Part shown: positions 16,757 through 25,350 of the stretch, piece after piece | Numbering within the stretch: the first letter of the stretch is position 1 | Layout of the letters: every line of letters starts with the position of its first letter | From: Streptomyces naganishii JCM 4654 | Lineage (GTDB): Bacteria > Actinomycetota > Actinomycetes > Streptomycetales > Streptomycetaceae | Reading direction: 5' to 3' | NCBI RefSeq assembly: GCF_014650575.1 | Contig: NZ_BMVF01000009.1 | Span: forward strand, 186,001-250,000 | DNA length: 64,000 nt | Program-made: the position numbers and the translations under genes | The notes under the pieces: model-generated | What the model was told of the DNA's origin: nothing | Database searches by the model: none | What the model saw: the letters and a program-made list of their open reading frames with translations, nothing else

Positions 16757-17130
16757 TTGACTCATCGTGGGGCTACTCTGATGTCGTACTCAGGAAGTCG
16801 AAGTGGGTACGGCAGACATGAACTGCCGTACGAGCAGGTCGAGAAGGACACGACCCCGAGGGGTCGTAAGCAGTACCCGCGGTATCCAGCAGTACAACCG
16901 AGTAACCGAAGGTAAGGAGCAGAACGCCATCAGGATCGCCCGGGCGAGGAAGCAGTCCGCTCGGGTACCGCAGGCCCCGGATTGGAAGGTGGTCCCCGGT
17001 CACGCATCCGCGATCCCCGCAGCCCCGCCCTCCCAGGCGGCCCTGCGGACCAAGAAGGCCGGCGCAGTGTGCCGGTAGATGGTGTTGAAAGCTCGGGGCC
17101 CGGGTGCCGGCACGGCACCCGGGCCCCCCG
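16757..17130 (+). ncRNA. Candidate structured RNA or attenuator leader
   Basis: A stretch with no recognisable protein but several exact hairpins. GTACGGCAG (16807-16815) pairs with CTGCCGTAC (16823-16831); ACGACCC (16850-16856) pairs with GGGTCGT (16861-16867) around a four-base loop; a 14-bp GC stem at 17095-17127 closes it like a terminator. TTGACT at 16757-16762 could be a -35 element. An open frame (GTG 16803 to TAG 17078, 91 aa, very basic) crosses it and has AGGAAG in front, so a small basic protein is an alternative. A free small RNA or a leader of the MerR gene are both possible. Confidence 0.4.
17095..17127 (+). terminator. Perfect 14-bp GC hairpin
   Basis: GGGGCCCGGGTGCC (17095-17108) and GGCACCCGGGCCCC (17114-17127) form an exact stem with a five-base loop, 28 bases before the MerR-type start. 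It can terminate the upstream transcript or attenuate the regulator gene. Confidence 0.7.
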
Positions 17131-17154
17131 ACGCGTCCGCGAAAGAAGAGGTCT

Positions 17155-17496
17155 ATGCCCCCTGCCGGTCCCCGTCCCGTCGACAATCTCGACGATGACG
17201 ACTACCCCGCCTACACCATGGGCCGGGCCGCCGAGATGCTCGGCACCACCCCCGCCTTCCTCCGCGCCCTCGGCGAACATCGCCTGATCACGCCTCTGCG
17301 CTCCGAAGGCGGCCACCGCCGCTACTCCCGCTACCAGTTGCGCATCGCGGCCCGCGCCCGCGAACTCGTCGACGGGGGCACGCCCATAGAGGCCGCCTGC
17401 CGCATCGTCGTTCTCGAAGACCAGCTCGAAGAAGCCCAGCGCATCAACGAGCGACTGCGCGCCGAGGGCGGGGCGCAGCCGAAGACCTCAGCCTGA
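17155..17496 (+). CDS. Small MerR-family regulator
   Basis: 113 aa from ATG 17155, with AAGAAGAGG just upstream. The winged HTH (about 20-85) reads YTMGRAAEMLGTTPAFLRALGE, then RSEGGHRRYSRYQLR, the standard MerR signature, followed by a short dimerisation coiled coil (IVVLEDQLEEAQRINERL). No effector domain and no Cys pair is present, so it is like the short HspR/SCO-type MerR proteins rather than a metal sensor. It sits in a cold-shock/RNA-helicase neighbourhood and may control that or the upstream RNA. Confidence 0.9.
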   Translation: MPPAGPRPVDNLDDDDYPAYTMGRAAEMLGTTPAFLRALGEHRLITPLRSEGGHRRYSRYQLRIAARARELVDGGTPIEAACRIVVLEDQLEEAQRINERLRAEGGAQPKTSA

Positions 17497-17616
17497 CTGA
17501 GCACCTCGGGCGTCGGCCGAATCCTGATCGTCAGCGACGACCGCACGTGTTCAGGAGCCACCTCGCCGAGCCGACCCCTCTTCAGCCCCATATCAACTCG
17601 GTTTGCCGGGGGTCGC

Positions 17617-17770
17617 TCAGTCGAGGTTCGGGTGCAGTTCCGGGCGGGATTCCCACCAAGCGCGGTAGAAGGTGTTGTCGAGGATGCGCCGCGAGGCGAG
17701 CCGCATGATGGCCGGGGCCGGCATCGAGCCGAGCGTCACCAAGGTGTGCTCGGCGAGGCGGAACTGAGCC
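17617..17770 (-). pseudogene. Possible C-terminal relic of an unidentified gene
   Basis: The leftward frame ends with FRLAEHTLVTLGSMPAPAIM and ILDNTFYRAWWESRPELHPN and a stop at 17617. The composition (hydrophobic then Trp/Arg/Pro-rich) looks like a real protein end, but upstream residues become low-complexity and no family was recognised. Probably a leftover; the rest of 17.5-18.0 kb holds nothing I can support. Confidence 0.25.
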
Positions 17771-18044
17771 GGATCACCGGCGCCAGGACTCCCTCCGAAA
17801 TCTCGCTTGACGGCGGTCCCGCCGTCCCCCGTCCCAAGAACACCAACGCTCCCTTCCGCGGCCGCGGGGATCGACAATCCTCGGTCCGGCCCGAAGCCGT
17901 CCTGTGCGTCTCACCTACGAAGTCAACGCCTTTGGCCGCGAGGGGGATGCCCGCCGAAACGGAGCAGGATGACGTTGTCGGGCCCTGGCACTGCGCTCGG
18001 CATGACAAGCTGTGCTTGCCCATCCCCGAACCCAGGAGGTCACC

Positions 18045-18287
18045 ATGACCACAGAGCCCGCATCTACGGAAGGTTCGGAGCCGGATGCCCCGGAGACGTC
18101 CCCTCTGGAGCCGGACAGCGACGGCAACTACGACCTCAAGCGGAAGTTCCGTGAAGCCCTGGCGCGCAAGCGCGGTGCGCAGGCGGACGTCGCTGATACT
18201 GCCGCCAAGTCCGATGCGTCCAGGGTGCGTTCGGCGCACGGCCCGGCTGCGAGCCAGCGGTCGTTCAGGCGCAAGAGCGGCGGCTGA
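18045..18287 (+). CDS. DUF5302 small basic protein
   Basis: 80 aa, ATG five bases after AGGAGG. An acidic, Pro/Ser/Glu-rich first half is followed by the DUF5302 core DLKRKFREALARKRGAQ and a C-terminal HGPAASQRSFRRKSGG. The conserved basic tail may bind nucleic acid or ribosomes; no function is known. It is a typical Streptomyces housekeeping small gene and stands alone here. Confidence 0.9.
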   Translation: MTTEPASTEGSEPDAPETSPLEPDSDGNYDLKRKFREALARKRGAQADVADTAAKSDASRVRSAHGPAASQRSFRRKSGG

Positions 18288-18654
18288 GTCGATGAGTCCC
18301 GCGATCTGACCGCTTCACCGGCACTCGCGCTATCCACTCGCGCGTCCCGTGCAGTGGCCCGCGACGTGCGCATGCCCGTGCGCGCATTGCGGGCGGGGCG
18401 TAGCCGGGGGACTCACCTGGGGGGAATGGCCCAGATGCGGTTGGCTCGGGTCGGTGGCACCGCCGAACTGGAGCCGGGTTGAGACACTGCGTTGTCCCCG
18501 CAATCTTTCCGAAACGTTGCGCTCCGGCTGGGTCAAAATCTGTGCCCGCGAGCTGAGGTTTCAACGGGACAGGCAGACAGATTCTCTACCGCATTAAGTG
18601 GGATGGGATTCTTCACCGTACACAGGCCGCTTCGGCGTGCTACTGTCGATCTCA
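18288..18654. other. Intergenic region before second cold-shock gene
   Basis: About 370 bases without a supported gene. It should contain the promoter of the cold-shock transcript near its right end. No repeat or strong hairpin noticed. Confidence 0.3.
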
Positions 18655-18814
18655 GTTGCAGTTGTGGTTCCCAAACTTCAAGTGCCCTCCGGGTGGCGCC
18701 TGTGCCACTGGAAGCACTTTTGTTACCCGGTCTTTTCCCGGCGGGGTGATCATCGCGGCGACACGGGGCCCGCGCAGTGCGGATCCCGATGCACTGCCCC
18801 AAAGGAGAAATGAT
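18655..18814 (+). promoter_or_regulatory. Leader of second cold-shock gene with shared element
   Basis: CAGTTGTGGTTCCCAAACTTC begins at 18659 and matches the element in the leader of the first csp gene (CAGTCGTGGTTCCGAAGTTC). The remaining leader differs. AAAGGAG at 18801-18807 is the ribosome-binding site. A conserved transcribed leader of about 150 bases is inferred. Confidence 0.5.
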
Positions 18815-19018
18815 ATGGCTTCTGGTACTGTGAAGTGGTTCAACGCGGAAAAGGGCTTCGGCTTCATCGAGCAGGACGGTGGCGGCGCTGATGTGTTCGC
18901 CCACTACTCGAACATTGCCGCCCAGGGCTTCCGCGAGCTGCTGGAGGGCCAGAAGGTGACCTTCGACATCGCGCAGGGCCAGAAGGGCCCGACGGCCGAG
19001 AACATCGTCATCGCCTGA
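18815..19018 (+). CDS. Cold-shock protein, CspA family
   Basis: 67 aa, ATG seven bases after AAAGGAG. Full cold-shock domain with GTVKWFNAEKGFGFI and DVFAHYSNIAAQGF; all RNA-contacting aromatic positions are kept. It is a close paralogue of the protein at 5.5 kb. It precedes a DEAD-box helicase gene in the same direction, but a very strong terminator lies between, so the two are probably separate transcripts of one cold/RNA-stress locus. Confidence 0.97.
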   Translation: MASGTVKWFNAEKGFGFIEQDGGGADVFAHYSNIAAQGFRELLEGQKVTFDIAQGQKGPTAENIVIA

Positions 19019-19036
19019 CGCTGACTGTAGCGTACT

Positions 19037-19078
19037 GTAGCTGGGGCCCGCGTCCTTCGGGGTGCGGGCCCCAGCTAC
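19037..19078 (+). terminator. Perfect 15-bp terminator hairpin after csp
   Basis: GTAGCTGGGGCCCGC (19037-19051) pairs exactly with GCGGGCCCCAGCTAC (19064-19078); loop of 12 bases containing CTTCGG. It starts 19 bases after the csp stop. Confidence 0.85.
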
Positions 19079-19356
19079 TCGCATTTTCCGCAGTGGTTTC
19101 GCCTGCGGACGACAACCAGGAAACCCGTAGGCTCACCGCATACGGGGCATCCTTCAGGGGTGCACGCATCCCTTCATCGCGGCGGATTGCTTGAACACCG
19201 CGTCCGCTTCGCGCCACTCTTTCCAACTCCTGTGCCGCACGGATTTTTCGTCGGTCAGATTCGCTTTCGCATTCCACCGGTCCATTCTTGCAATTCTCTG
19301 TGCTGCTCATTGCTGCGGGAATTCCTTGATATGTGCCGCATCGAGGAAGGTTCCGC
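19079..19356. other. Promoter/leader region of DEAD-box helicase gene
   Basis: About 280 relatively AT-rich bases (for this genome) between the csp terminator and the helicase start, expected to hold the promoter and a leader. No conserved csp element was found in it. Confidence 0.3.
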
Positions 19357-20853
19357 ATGAACCGCACACGCACGAACGACCGCTCCACCCGCACCCGTAA
19401 CGGCAGTGCCGAATCCGGAAGGGGCGGCAGCCGATTCGGTTCGTCGGCCAGGAGCCGTTCCGGCGGGCCGGGCCGTTCCGGTGGCTACGGCCGTCGGCCC
19501 GCCGCGGTCCAGGGGGAGTTCGCGCTGCCCAGGACGATCACTCCCGCGCTTCCCGCCGTGGAGGGCTTCGCCGATCTCGACATGCCCGGAGCGCTGCTGG
19601 GCGCGCTCAGCTCGCAAGGCGTGACCGTGCCGTTCCCGATCCAGGCCGCGACCCTGCCGAATTCCCTCGCCGGCCGGGACGTACTGGGCCGTGGTCGTAC
19701 CGGTTCCGGCAAGACCCTCGCCTTCGGGCTGGCGCTGCTGGCTCGTACGGCCGGGCAGCGCGCCGAGGCGAGGCAGCCGCTGGGGCTGATCCTCGTACCG
19801 ACGCGTGAGCTGGCGCAGCAGGTCACCGACGCGCTCGCCCCGTACGCCCGCTCCGTGAGGCTACGGCTGGCCACGGTGGTGGGCGGAATGCCGATCGGCC
19901 GACAGGCGAGCGCGCTGCGCGCCGGCGCCGAGATCGTCGTCGCCACGCCGGGACGCCTCAAAGACCTCATCGACCGTGGCGACTGCCGACTGAACCAGGT
20001 TTCCATCACCGTCCTCGACGAGGCCGACCAGATGGCCGACATGGGCTTCATGCCGCAGGTCACCGCCCTGCTCGACCAGGTCCGCCCCGAGGGGCAGCGC
20101 ATGCTGTTCTCCGCCACTCTCGACCGCAACGTCGACCTGCTCGTGCGCCGCTACCTCAGCGACCCCGTCGTGCACTCCGTCGACCCCTCGGCCGGCGCGG
20201 TCACGACGATGGAGCACCACGTGCTCCACATCCACGGCGCCGACAAGCACACGGCCACCACCCAGATCGCCGCACGCGACGGCCGCGTGATCATGTTCCT
20301 CGACACCAAGCACGCCGTCGACGGCCTCACCGAGCACCTCCTGAACAGCGGGGTACGGGCCGCCGCCCTGCACGGCGGGAAGTCACAGCCCCAGCGCACC
20401 CGCACACTGGCACAGTTCAAGACCGGACACGTCAACGTGCTGGTAGCGACCAACGTCGCGGCGCGCGGCATCCACGTCGACAACCTCGACCTCGTCGTCA
20501 ACGTCGACCCGCCGACCGACCACAAGGACTACCTCCACCGCGGCGGCCGTACCGCCCGCGCAGGAGAGTCCGGCAGCGTCGTCACCCTGGTCACCCCCAA
20601 CCAGCGCCGCGGCATGACCCGCCTCATGGCAGCGGCCGGCATCGTCCCGCAGACCACCCAGGTCCGTGTCGGCGAAGAGGCCCTGCACCGCATCACCGGT
20701 GCTCAGGCACCCTCCGGCATCCCGGTCGTCATCACCGCACCGGTGGTCGAACGCCCCAAGAAGCGCGGCGCCACCTCACGCGGTCGGCGCCGCCCCGTCT
20801 CGGCGGCTCGCCGTGCGCTCGTACGGCAGTCCACCGCCGGTGCGGCGGCATAG
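19357..20853 (+). CDS. DEAD-box RNA helicase
   Basis: 498 aa, ATG six bases after GAGGAAGG. A basic Arg/Gly/Ser-rich N-tail (1-50) precedes the core: Q-motif region PFPIQAATLP, motif I GRGRTGSGKT, Ia PTRELAQQ, Ib ATPGRL, motif II DEADQM, motif III SATL, and in domain 2 MFLDTKHAVD, VLVATNVAARGIH (IV/V) and HRGGRTARAG (VI). A basic tail (RPKKRGATSRGRRRP) ends it. It unwinds structured RNA; RhlE/CsdA-like use in cold or ribosome assembly fits the nearby csp gene. It starts a likely operon with the CBS and SCO5918-type genes. Confidence 0.95.
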   Translation: MNRTRTNDRSTRTRNGSAESGRGGSRFGSSARSRSGGPGRSGGYGRRPAAVQGEFALPRTITPALPAVEGFADLDMPGALLGALSSQGVTVPFPIQAATLPNSLAGRDVLGRGRTGSGKTLAFGLALLARTAGQRAEARQPLGLILVPTRELAQQVTDALAPYARSVRLRLATVVGGMPIGRQASALRAGAEIVVATPGRLKDLIDRGDCRLNQVSITVLDEADQMADMGFMPQVTALLDQVRPEGQRMLFSATLDRNVDLLVRRYLSDPVVHSVDPSAGAVTTMEHHVLHIHGADKHTATTQIAARDGRVIMFLDTKHAVDGLTEHLLNSGVRAAALHGGKSQPQRTRTLAQFKTGHVNVLVATNVAARGIHVDNLDLVVNVDPPTDHKDYLHRGGRTARAGESGSVVTLVTPNQRRGMTRLMAAAGIVPQTTQVRVGEEALHRITGAQAPSGIPVVITAPVVERPKKRGATSRGRRRPVSAARRALVRQSTAGAAA

Positions 20854-20898
20854 AACCTTCGTGTCAGGAAGCCCGCCCAACTTCGCAGGAGGCACCCT

Positions 20899-21300
20899 TT
20901 GACGCTGGACCAGACGCAGTTCCGCTCAACACGTACCAACGCCGTGCAGACGGCGGCCGATCCCGCGGACGCGGCCGGACCGCAGGTCTGGGAGGACATG
21001 ACCGTGGAGGTGGCACTGTCCGTGATGGCCGCCGCCCGTACAGGTCAGCTGGTCGTCTGCGACGAGGACGGTCTGCGCACCGGCCTGGTCACCCGGGACC
21101 GGCTCACGGCCGTTCGTGACGGCTCCGGATACACGGACCGGATCCGCCTGCGTGACGTCGCCGACGTCATCGGGCCCTTCGCCTCGCCGCTGGCCACGAG
21201 GGCCGAAGCCGAGCGTGCGATGCGCTGCCGCCGGCTCGGGGCCCCGCCCGTGATCGACGGACACGGCAACGCTCTGGGCGTCCTCGCCCTCTCTCGCTGA
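20899..21300 (+). CDS. CBS-domain protein (TTG start)
   Basis: 133 aa. The start is TTG at 20899, supported by AGGAGG six bases upstream. A tandem CBS pair is visible: MTVEVALSVMAAARTGQLVVCDEDG..GLVTRDRL for the first and FASPLATRAEAERAMRCRRLGAPPVID..GVLALSR for the second. Such pairs often bind adenosine nucleotides. It lies 45 bases after the helicase stop and 50 bases before the next gene, so the three are probably one transcript, linking nucleotide level to RNA metabolism. Confidence 0.85.
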   Translation: MTLDQTQFRSTRTNAVQTAADPADAAGPQVWEDMTVEVALSVMAAARTGQLVVCDEDGLRTGLVTRDRLTAVRDGSGYTDRIRLRDVADVIGPFASPLATRAEAERAMRCRRLGAPPVIDGHGNALGVLALSR

Positions 21301-21350
21301 ACCGCCGTCACCCCTGCCCGGCCCCGTCTTCCCTTCTCCCTGGAGGCATC

Positions 21351-21677
21351 ATGCGCTGTGTCATCGCCCGCTTCCCGTTCGACCTGACCAAGAGCGGCGT
21401 GGTGGAATCGATGAAGGGCATCACACCTGAGCTGGTGACCGGTGAGTTCGTCATCATCGGACGACGCCACTACCCCGCCAAGCAGGTCGGCCAGGTCGTC
21501 ACCCGCCAGGACCGCCGTGATTTCAGCACCGGCGAAGTCCTCAGGGCCATGACCCGACTCGGCTTCACCTGCCGCACCCGCCCCGCCGCCGCAACCGCGC
21601 CCATGGCCGGCCCGTACCAGCGGGCGTCCGCAACGCTCGGCTCTCCCCCTGTCCGCCTGACATACGGACAGGTGTGA
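21351..21677 (+). CDS. SCO5918-family protein
   Basis: 108 aa, ATG after CTGGAGGC. The N-terminal MRCVIARFPFDLTKSGVVES and the central GEFVIIGRRHYPAKQVGQVVTRQDRRDF are the conserved blocks I know from the SCO5918 family, found in Streptomyces beside DEAD-box and cold-shock genes. The C-terminal 30 residues are low-complexity. Function unknown; basic character and context suggest RNA or ribosome association. Confidence 0.85.
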   Translation: MRCVIARFPFDLTKSGVVESMKGITPELVTGEFVIIGRRHYPAKQVGQVVTRQDRRDFSTGEVLRAMTRLGFTCRTRPAAATAPMAGPYQRASATLGSPPVRLTYGQV

Positions 21678-21748
21678 GCCGAACCGGCAGTGAGGCTCCA
21701 CCGGCGTGGGCGAATTCCAGGGGCCGTAGCAACACTGCGGTGAGTTGA

Positions 21749-22265
21749 TCAAGCCGCGAGCAGTTTGCACAGACGCTCGGCTGGGGTCTCCCAGTCGAGC
21801 CTTTTGCGTGGGCGGCAGTTGAGTTCGGTGGCGGCGGCGTCCAGGTCCTCGCGGGTGTGGCGGGATAGGTCGTGCCCTTGGGGGCCTCTGTGTTTGTCAA
21901 GGTGTCTGGTGGGGTGGCGTAGGCTCGCTTTCGGCGGGTCGGGGAAGTGACTTGTCCGAGGAGTCGGCCGTCGGGGTTGGGGCGACCGCGCTGGATGCTG
22001 TAGTCGCCCCGGTCGGCCTCGGTGAGGTAGCGCGACGGGCCGACGGGTTCCTCGGGGTCAGCCGGGGGTTCGGGCGCTTGCCAGGGCAGCCCCGTGTCCA
22101 CGATGGGCGGGGCTACCCTGTACCTCCCGGATGCCTGCCGGCCGTAGAGCCAACGCTCGGGTGCGGCGGTTAATGCCGATGATCCGACAGGCTTCCGTGT
22201 TCTCTATTCCAAGATCCTCGAGCCGAACGTGTTCCTCCCGCTCGGGGTCCGACTTCCTGAGGCCG
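21749..22265 (-). mobile_element. Degenerate IS30-family transposase remnant
   Basis: The leftward strand carries pieces of one IS30 transposase in different frames. The HTH start is EEHVRLEDLGIENTEACRII (about 22190-22240), after a 1-base shift RWLYGRQASGRYRVAPPIVD (about 22090-22160), then SRYLTEADR (about 22030). The C-terminal block is DLSRHTREDLDAAATELNCR..RKRLDWETPAERLCKLLAA, with a stop at 21749. The DDE catalytic core between is missing. It is thus an internally deleted, frameshifted, inactive relic. Terminal repeats were not identified. Confidence 0.75.
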
Positions 22266-22377
22266 CCGATCCTTCCGGATCTCGAAGTGCATCGCACCCC
22301 TTGGACTGGGGTGTTGCGACGACCACTAGAACGGAAGCGTGCCGGTGGGGCCTCACTGTGTGCCGTGGGTCGGTGAG

Positions 22378-22737
22378 TCAGTGGTCGGAGTAGCTGAAGT
22401 CGCCCACGGTCCAGGCACTGACGTCCTCGATCGCGACGCGGTACATCCCGCCTGTCTCCGGGATCCCCACCGTGCCCTGCAGGATCCGGGCGACGTGGAA
22501 ATGCAGATGCGTGGGCGGTCCCTCCTTCCTCGCGGGGGTGTCGAAGACGGCGGAGAACTCGCCCAGGTCGGCGGAGTCCGTCAGCACCTCGGACACCCTC
22601 TGCCTCCACATGGCTTCCGGAGCCAGCCGACCGGTGATGACAGCACCACTGGTGACCACGGTCAGGGACATCTGATTGCTCTGCCCGGACTCCACAAGGG
22701 CAGCTATCGCAACGAGCAACTCGTCAAGCTTCGGCAT
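22378..22737 (-). CDS. Small protein, GvpU-like
   Basis: 119 aa, ATG at 22737. One alpha/beta domain: MPKLDELLVAIAALVESGQS, MSLTVVTSGAVITGRLAPEAMW, THLHFHVARILQGTVG and MYRVAIEDVSAWTVGDFSYS. The strand pair around GAVITGRL and the closing IEDVSAW strand are like gas-vesicle accessory protein GvpU. No other gvp gene is in the window, so the family name may only reflect fold. It is isolated between an IS30 relic and a repeat-bearing spacer. Confidence 0.6.
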   Translation of the reverse strand: MPKLDELLVAIAALVESGQSNQMSLTVVTSGAVITGRLAPEAMWRQRVSEVLTDSADLGEFSAVFDTPARKEGPPTHLHFHVARILQGTVGIPETGGMYRVAIEDVSAWTVGDFSYSDH

Positions 22738-23506
22738 GGGGTCGGATTCTATGCACCGGCCCGCCCGGGCGGCTTGGACGATGGCGCAACCGGGCGAGAC
22801 GGGCGCATACGGCTCCCCTGAGCTCCCCTGGTGCCGCACTACAGGCCGGGGGTGCGCATGTGCGGCGGCTGTGAGCCAGGGGCGTGCTTCGAGGCACTCG
22901 TCTGCGGATCGTTCATGCCCGGCCCTTGCCTACCCGACCCTGCGCCCCGCCCGCCAACCCACCCGAGCCACCGTGCTCGCCGGAGCGGGCTGAGGAATCG
23001 CGGTCGACGCGCCGCGCCGGTCGACGCGCCGCGCCGGTCGACGCGCCGCGCCGGTCGACGCTGCCACGGGAAGCTCCGCGGGCGGCTCTGGGTCTCATCC
23101 GTGCGTCGGACCTGCGCCGCGGACGGCCCCAGTATTCGCGGATCGGCTCAGTGGGAGACCTCATCGTCGAGCCGCAGCAAATCTATGCTCGCTGGAGTAG
23201 ACATTCGCACTTCCGGCACAGCGCCGACGGCACTCGGGCACTGCCGTACACCGAGTGGCCCAGCGGCGAGGCGCACCGGGAGGCCGCGGAGGCCGGCCAC
23301 CACGACAAGAGGCACGAGATCCTCGCCGGTACCACCGGGCTCACGGGAGACCCACCGAAGACGGTACCGCCTTGATCCCTCCCTGTCCGGCCGCCGGCGT
23401 CATCGGATCGTCCCCGGACACCCGTTGTGGTGCCCCGACCCTGTCGGGAGGAAGAGATCGAACAGGCAATGGATCACCTGTCCCGCTCTCCGGGTACCGT
23501 CAGGGT
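22738..23506. other. Long spacer with tandem repeat, no supported gene
   Basis: About 770 bases. Apart from the 17-bp tandem repeat at 23002-23060, only a weak rightward frame ending at 23375 (residues GDLIVEPQQIYARWSRHSHF near 23152) looks partly protein-like, possibly the end of a lost gene. The RNase J promoter should be near the right end. Confidence 0.3.
23002..23060. repeat. 17-bp tandem repeat, 3.5 copies
   Basis: GGTCGACGCGCCGCGCC is repeated at 23002, 23019 and 23036 without change, with a partial fourth copy at 23053. Each copy contains a SalI-like GTCGAC palindrome. No spacer structure, so not a CRISPR. Confidence 0.9.
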
Positions 23507-25192
23507 ATGAGTCATCCGCACCCCGAGCTGAAAGCCGCCCCTGCCCTGCCTGAAGGAGGGCTGCGGGTCATCGCCCTGGGCGGCCTGGGTGAGATCGGCC
23601 GCAACATGACCGTCTTCGAGCACGCGGGCAAGCTGCTCATCGTCGACTGCGGCGTGCTGTTCCCCGAGGAGACCCAGCCCGGGGTGGATGTGATCCTGCC
23701 GGACTTCACCTCGATCCGGGACCGGCTGGACGACATCGTGGCCGTGGTACTCACCCACGGCCACGAGGACCACATCGGCGGCGTGCCGTACCTGCTGCGC
23801 GAGCGGTCCGACATTCCCGTCGTCGGCTCCAAGCTGACGCTGGCTTTCCTGGAGGCCAAGCTCAAGGAACACGGCATCCGGCCGCGCACGGTGCGGGTGC
23901 GGGAGGGCGACCGGCGTGGCTTCGGGCCCTTCGACTGCGAGTTCGTGGCGGTCAACCACTCCATCCCGGACAGCCTCGCGGTCGCCATCCGCACCCGGGC
24001 CGGGATGGTGCTGCACACCGGCGACTTCAAGATGGACCAGTTTCCCCTCGATGACCGCATCACCGATCTGCGCGCCTTCGCCCGCCTCGGCGAGGAGGGC
24101 GTGGACCTGTTCCTCACCGACTCCACCAACGCCGAAGTACCCGGCTTCACCACCTCCGAGCGGGAGCTGAACCCGGCGATCGAGCAGGTGATGCGCACCG
24201 CGCCACGCCGGGTCATCGTCTCCAGCTTCGCCAGCCACGTGCACCGCATCCAGCAGGTCCTGGACGCCGCCCACCAGCACGGCCGCAAGGTCGCCTTCGT
24301 CGGCCGGTCGATGGTCCGCAACATGGGCATCGCCCGTGACCTGGGCTATCTGAAGGTCCCCTCCGGTCTGGTCGTGAGCACGAAGGAGCTGGAGAAGCTC
24401 CCGGACCACAAGATCACTCTGGTGTGCACCGGCTCCCAGGGCGAACCGATGGCCGCGCTGTCACGGATGGCCAACCGCGACCACCTGATCCGCATCGGCA
24501 AGGGCGACACCGTCCTGCTCGCCAGCTCCCTCATCCCCGGCAACGAGAACGCCATCTACCGGGTGATCAACGGACTCACCCGGTGGGGCGCCCACGTGGT
24601 CCACAAGGGCAACGCCAAGGTGCACGTCTCCGGGCACGCCAGCGCCGGCGAACTCGTCTACTGCTACAACATCGTCAAGCCCCGCAACGTCATGCCTGTG
24701 CACGGCGAATGGCGTCACCTGCGGGCCAACGCCGACCTCGCCATCCGTACCGGTGTCGACCCCGACCGGGTCGTCATCGCCGAGGACGGCGTCGTCGTCG
24801 ACCTCGTCGACGGGCGCGCGTCCATCACCGGCAAGGTCCCCGCCGGCAACGTCTACGTGGACGGCATGGAGGTCGGCGGCGCCACCGAAGCGTCCCTCAA
24901 GGACCGCCTCACCCTCGCCGCCGAAGGCGTGGTCACGGTGGTGGCGATCGTCGACGCGGACACCGGCGCCCTCGCCGAGGCACCCGACTTCCTGGCCCGG
25001 GGCTTCGTCCATGACGACGCCACCTTCGAGCCGGTCATCCCCGTCATCGAGAAGACCCTGGCCACCGCGGCCGAGGAAGGTGTCGGGGACGCGCGCCAGC
25101 TCGAACAACTCCTCGCCCGCGCCGTGGCGAACTGGGCGTTCCGCACCCACCGCCGCAAGCCTCTCATCATCCCCGTCATCATCGACGCCTGA
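23507..25192 (+). CDS. rnj: Ribonuclease J family protein
   Basis: 561 aa from ATG 23507, the usual length for Streptomyces RNase J. The metallo-beta-lactamase core is complete: HGHEDHIGG (metal ligands, about residue 84), VNHSIPD, HTGDFKMD, LTDSTNAEVPGFT. The beta-CASP part follows with VSSFASHVHRIQQV and FVGRSM, then the HVSGHA block and PVHGEWRH, and a C-terminal domain ending in PLIIPVIIDA. It is a 5'-3' exo/endoribonuclease for mRNA turnover and rRNA maturation. The Shine-Dalgarno is weak. Its place far from the usual dapA neighbourhood suggests a possible second copy. Confidence 0.92.
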   Translation: MSHPHPELKAAPALPEGGLRVIALGGLGEIGRNMTVFEHAGKLLIVDCGVLFPEETQPGVDVILPDFTSIRDRLDDIVAVVLTHGHEDHIGGVPYLLRERSDIPVVGSKLTLAFLEAKLKEHGIRPRTVRVREGDRRGFGPFDCEFVAVNHSIPDSLAVAIRTRAGMVLHTGDFKMDQFPLDDRITDLRAFARLGEEGVDLFLTDSTNAEVPGFTTSERELNPAIEQVMRTAPRRVIVSSFASHVHRIQQVLDAAHQHGRKVAFVGRSMVRNMGIARDLGYLKVPSGLVVSTKELEKLPDHKITLVCTGSQGEPMAALSRMANRDHLIRIGKGDTVLLASSLIPGNENAIYRVINGLTRWGAHVVHKGNAKVHVSGHASAGELVYCYNIVKPRNVMPVHGEWRHLRANADLAIRTGVDPDRVVIAEDGVVVDLVDGRASITGKVPAGNVYVDGMEVGGATEASLKDRLTLAAEGVVTVVAIVDADTGALAEAPDFLARGFVHDDATFEPVIPVIEKTLATAAEEGVGDARQLEQLLARAVANWAFRTHRRKPLIIPVIIDA

Positions 25193-25304
25193 GCCACACC
25201 CGAGCAGGCGTCCGGGGGCGGTCGCCGATGTGCACGAGGTGAAACCGGGCGACGAGTCGGTCCTGATGTCCAGCCTCAGTGCGTGGCGATTCCGGAGCCC
25301 GCGG

Positions 25305-25345
25305 ACAAGGGCGCCTGGCCTCGGGTTCGTGAGCCAGGCGCTTGT
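25305..25345. terminator. Bidirectional terminator between RNase J and desaturase
   Basis: ACAAGGGCGCCTGGC (25305-25319) pairs with GCCAGGCGCTTGT (25333-25345) with a two-base bulge and 13-base loop, between two convergent genes. Confidence 0.7.
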
Positions 25346-25350
25346 ACCCA

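Noticed and set aside
16571..16765. Leftward 64-codon frame
   Set aside because: No Shine-Dalgarno, no family, and it runs against the structured-RNA region.
23002..23060. Possible CRISPR
   Set aside because: Repeats are directly adjacent with no unique spacers.
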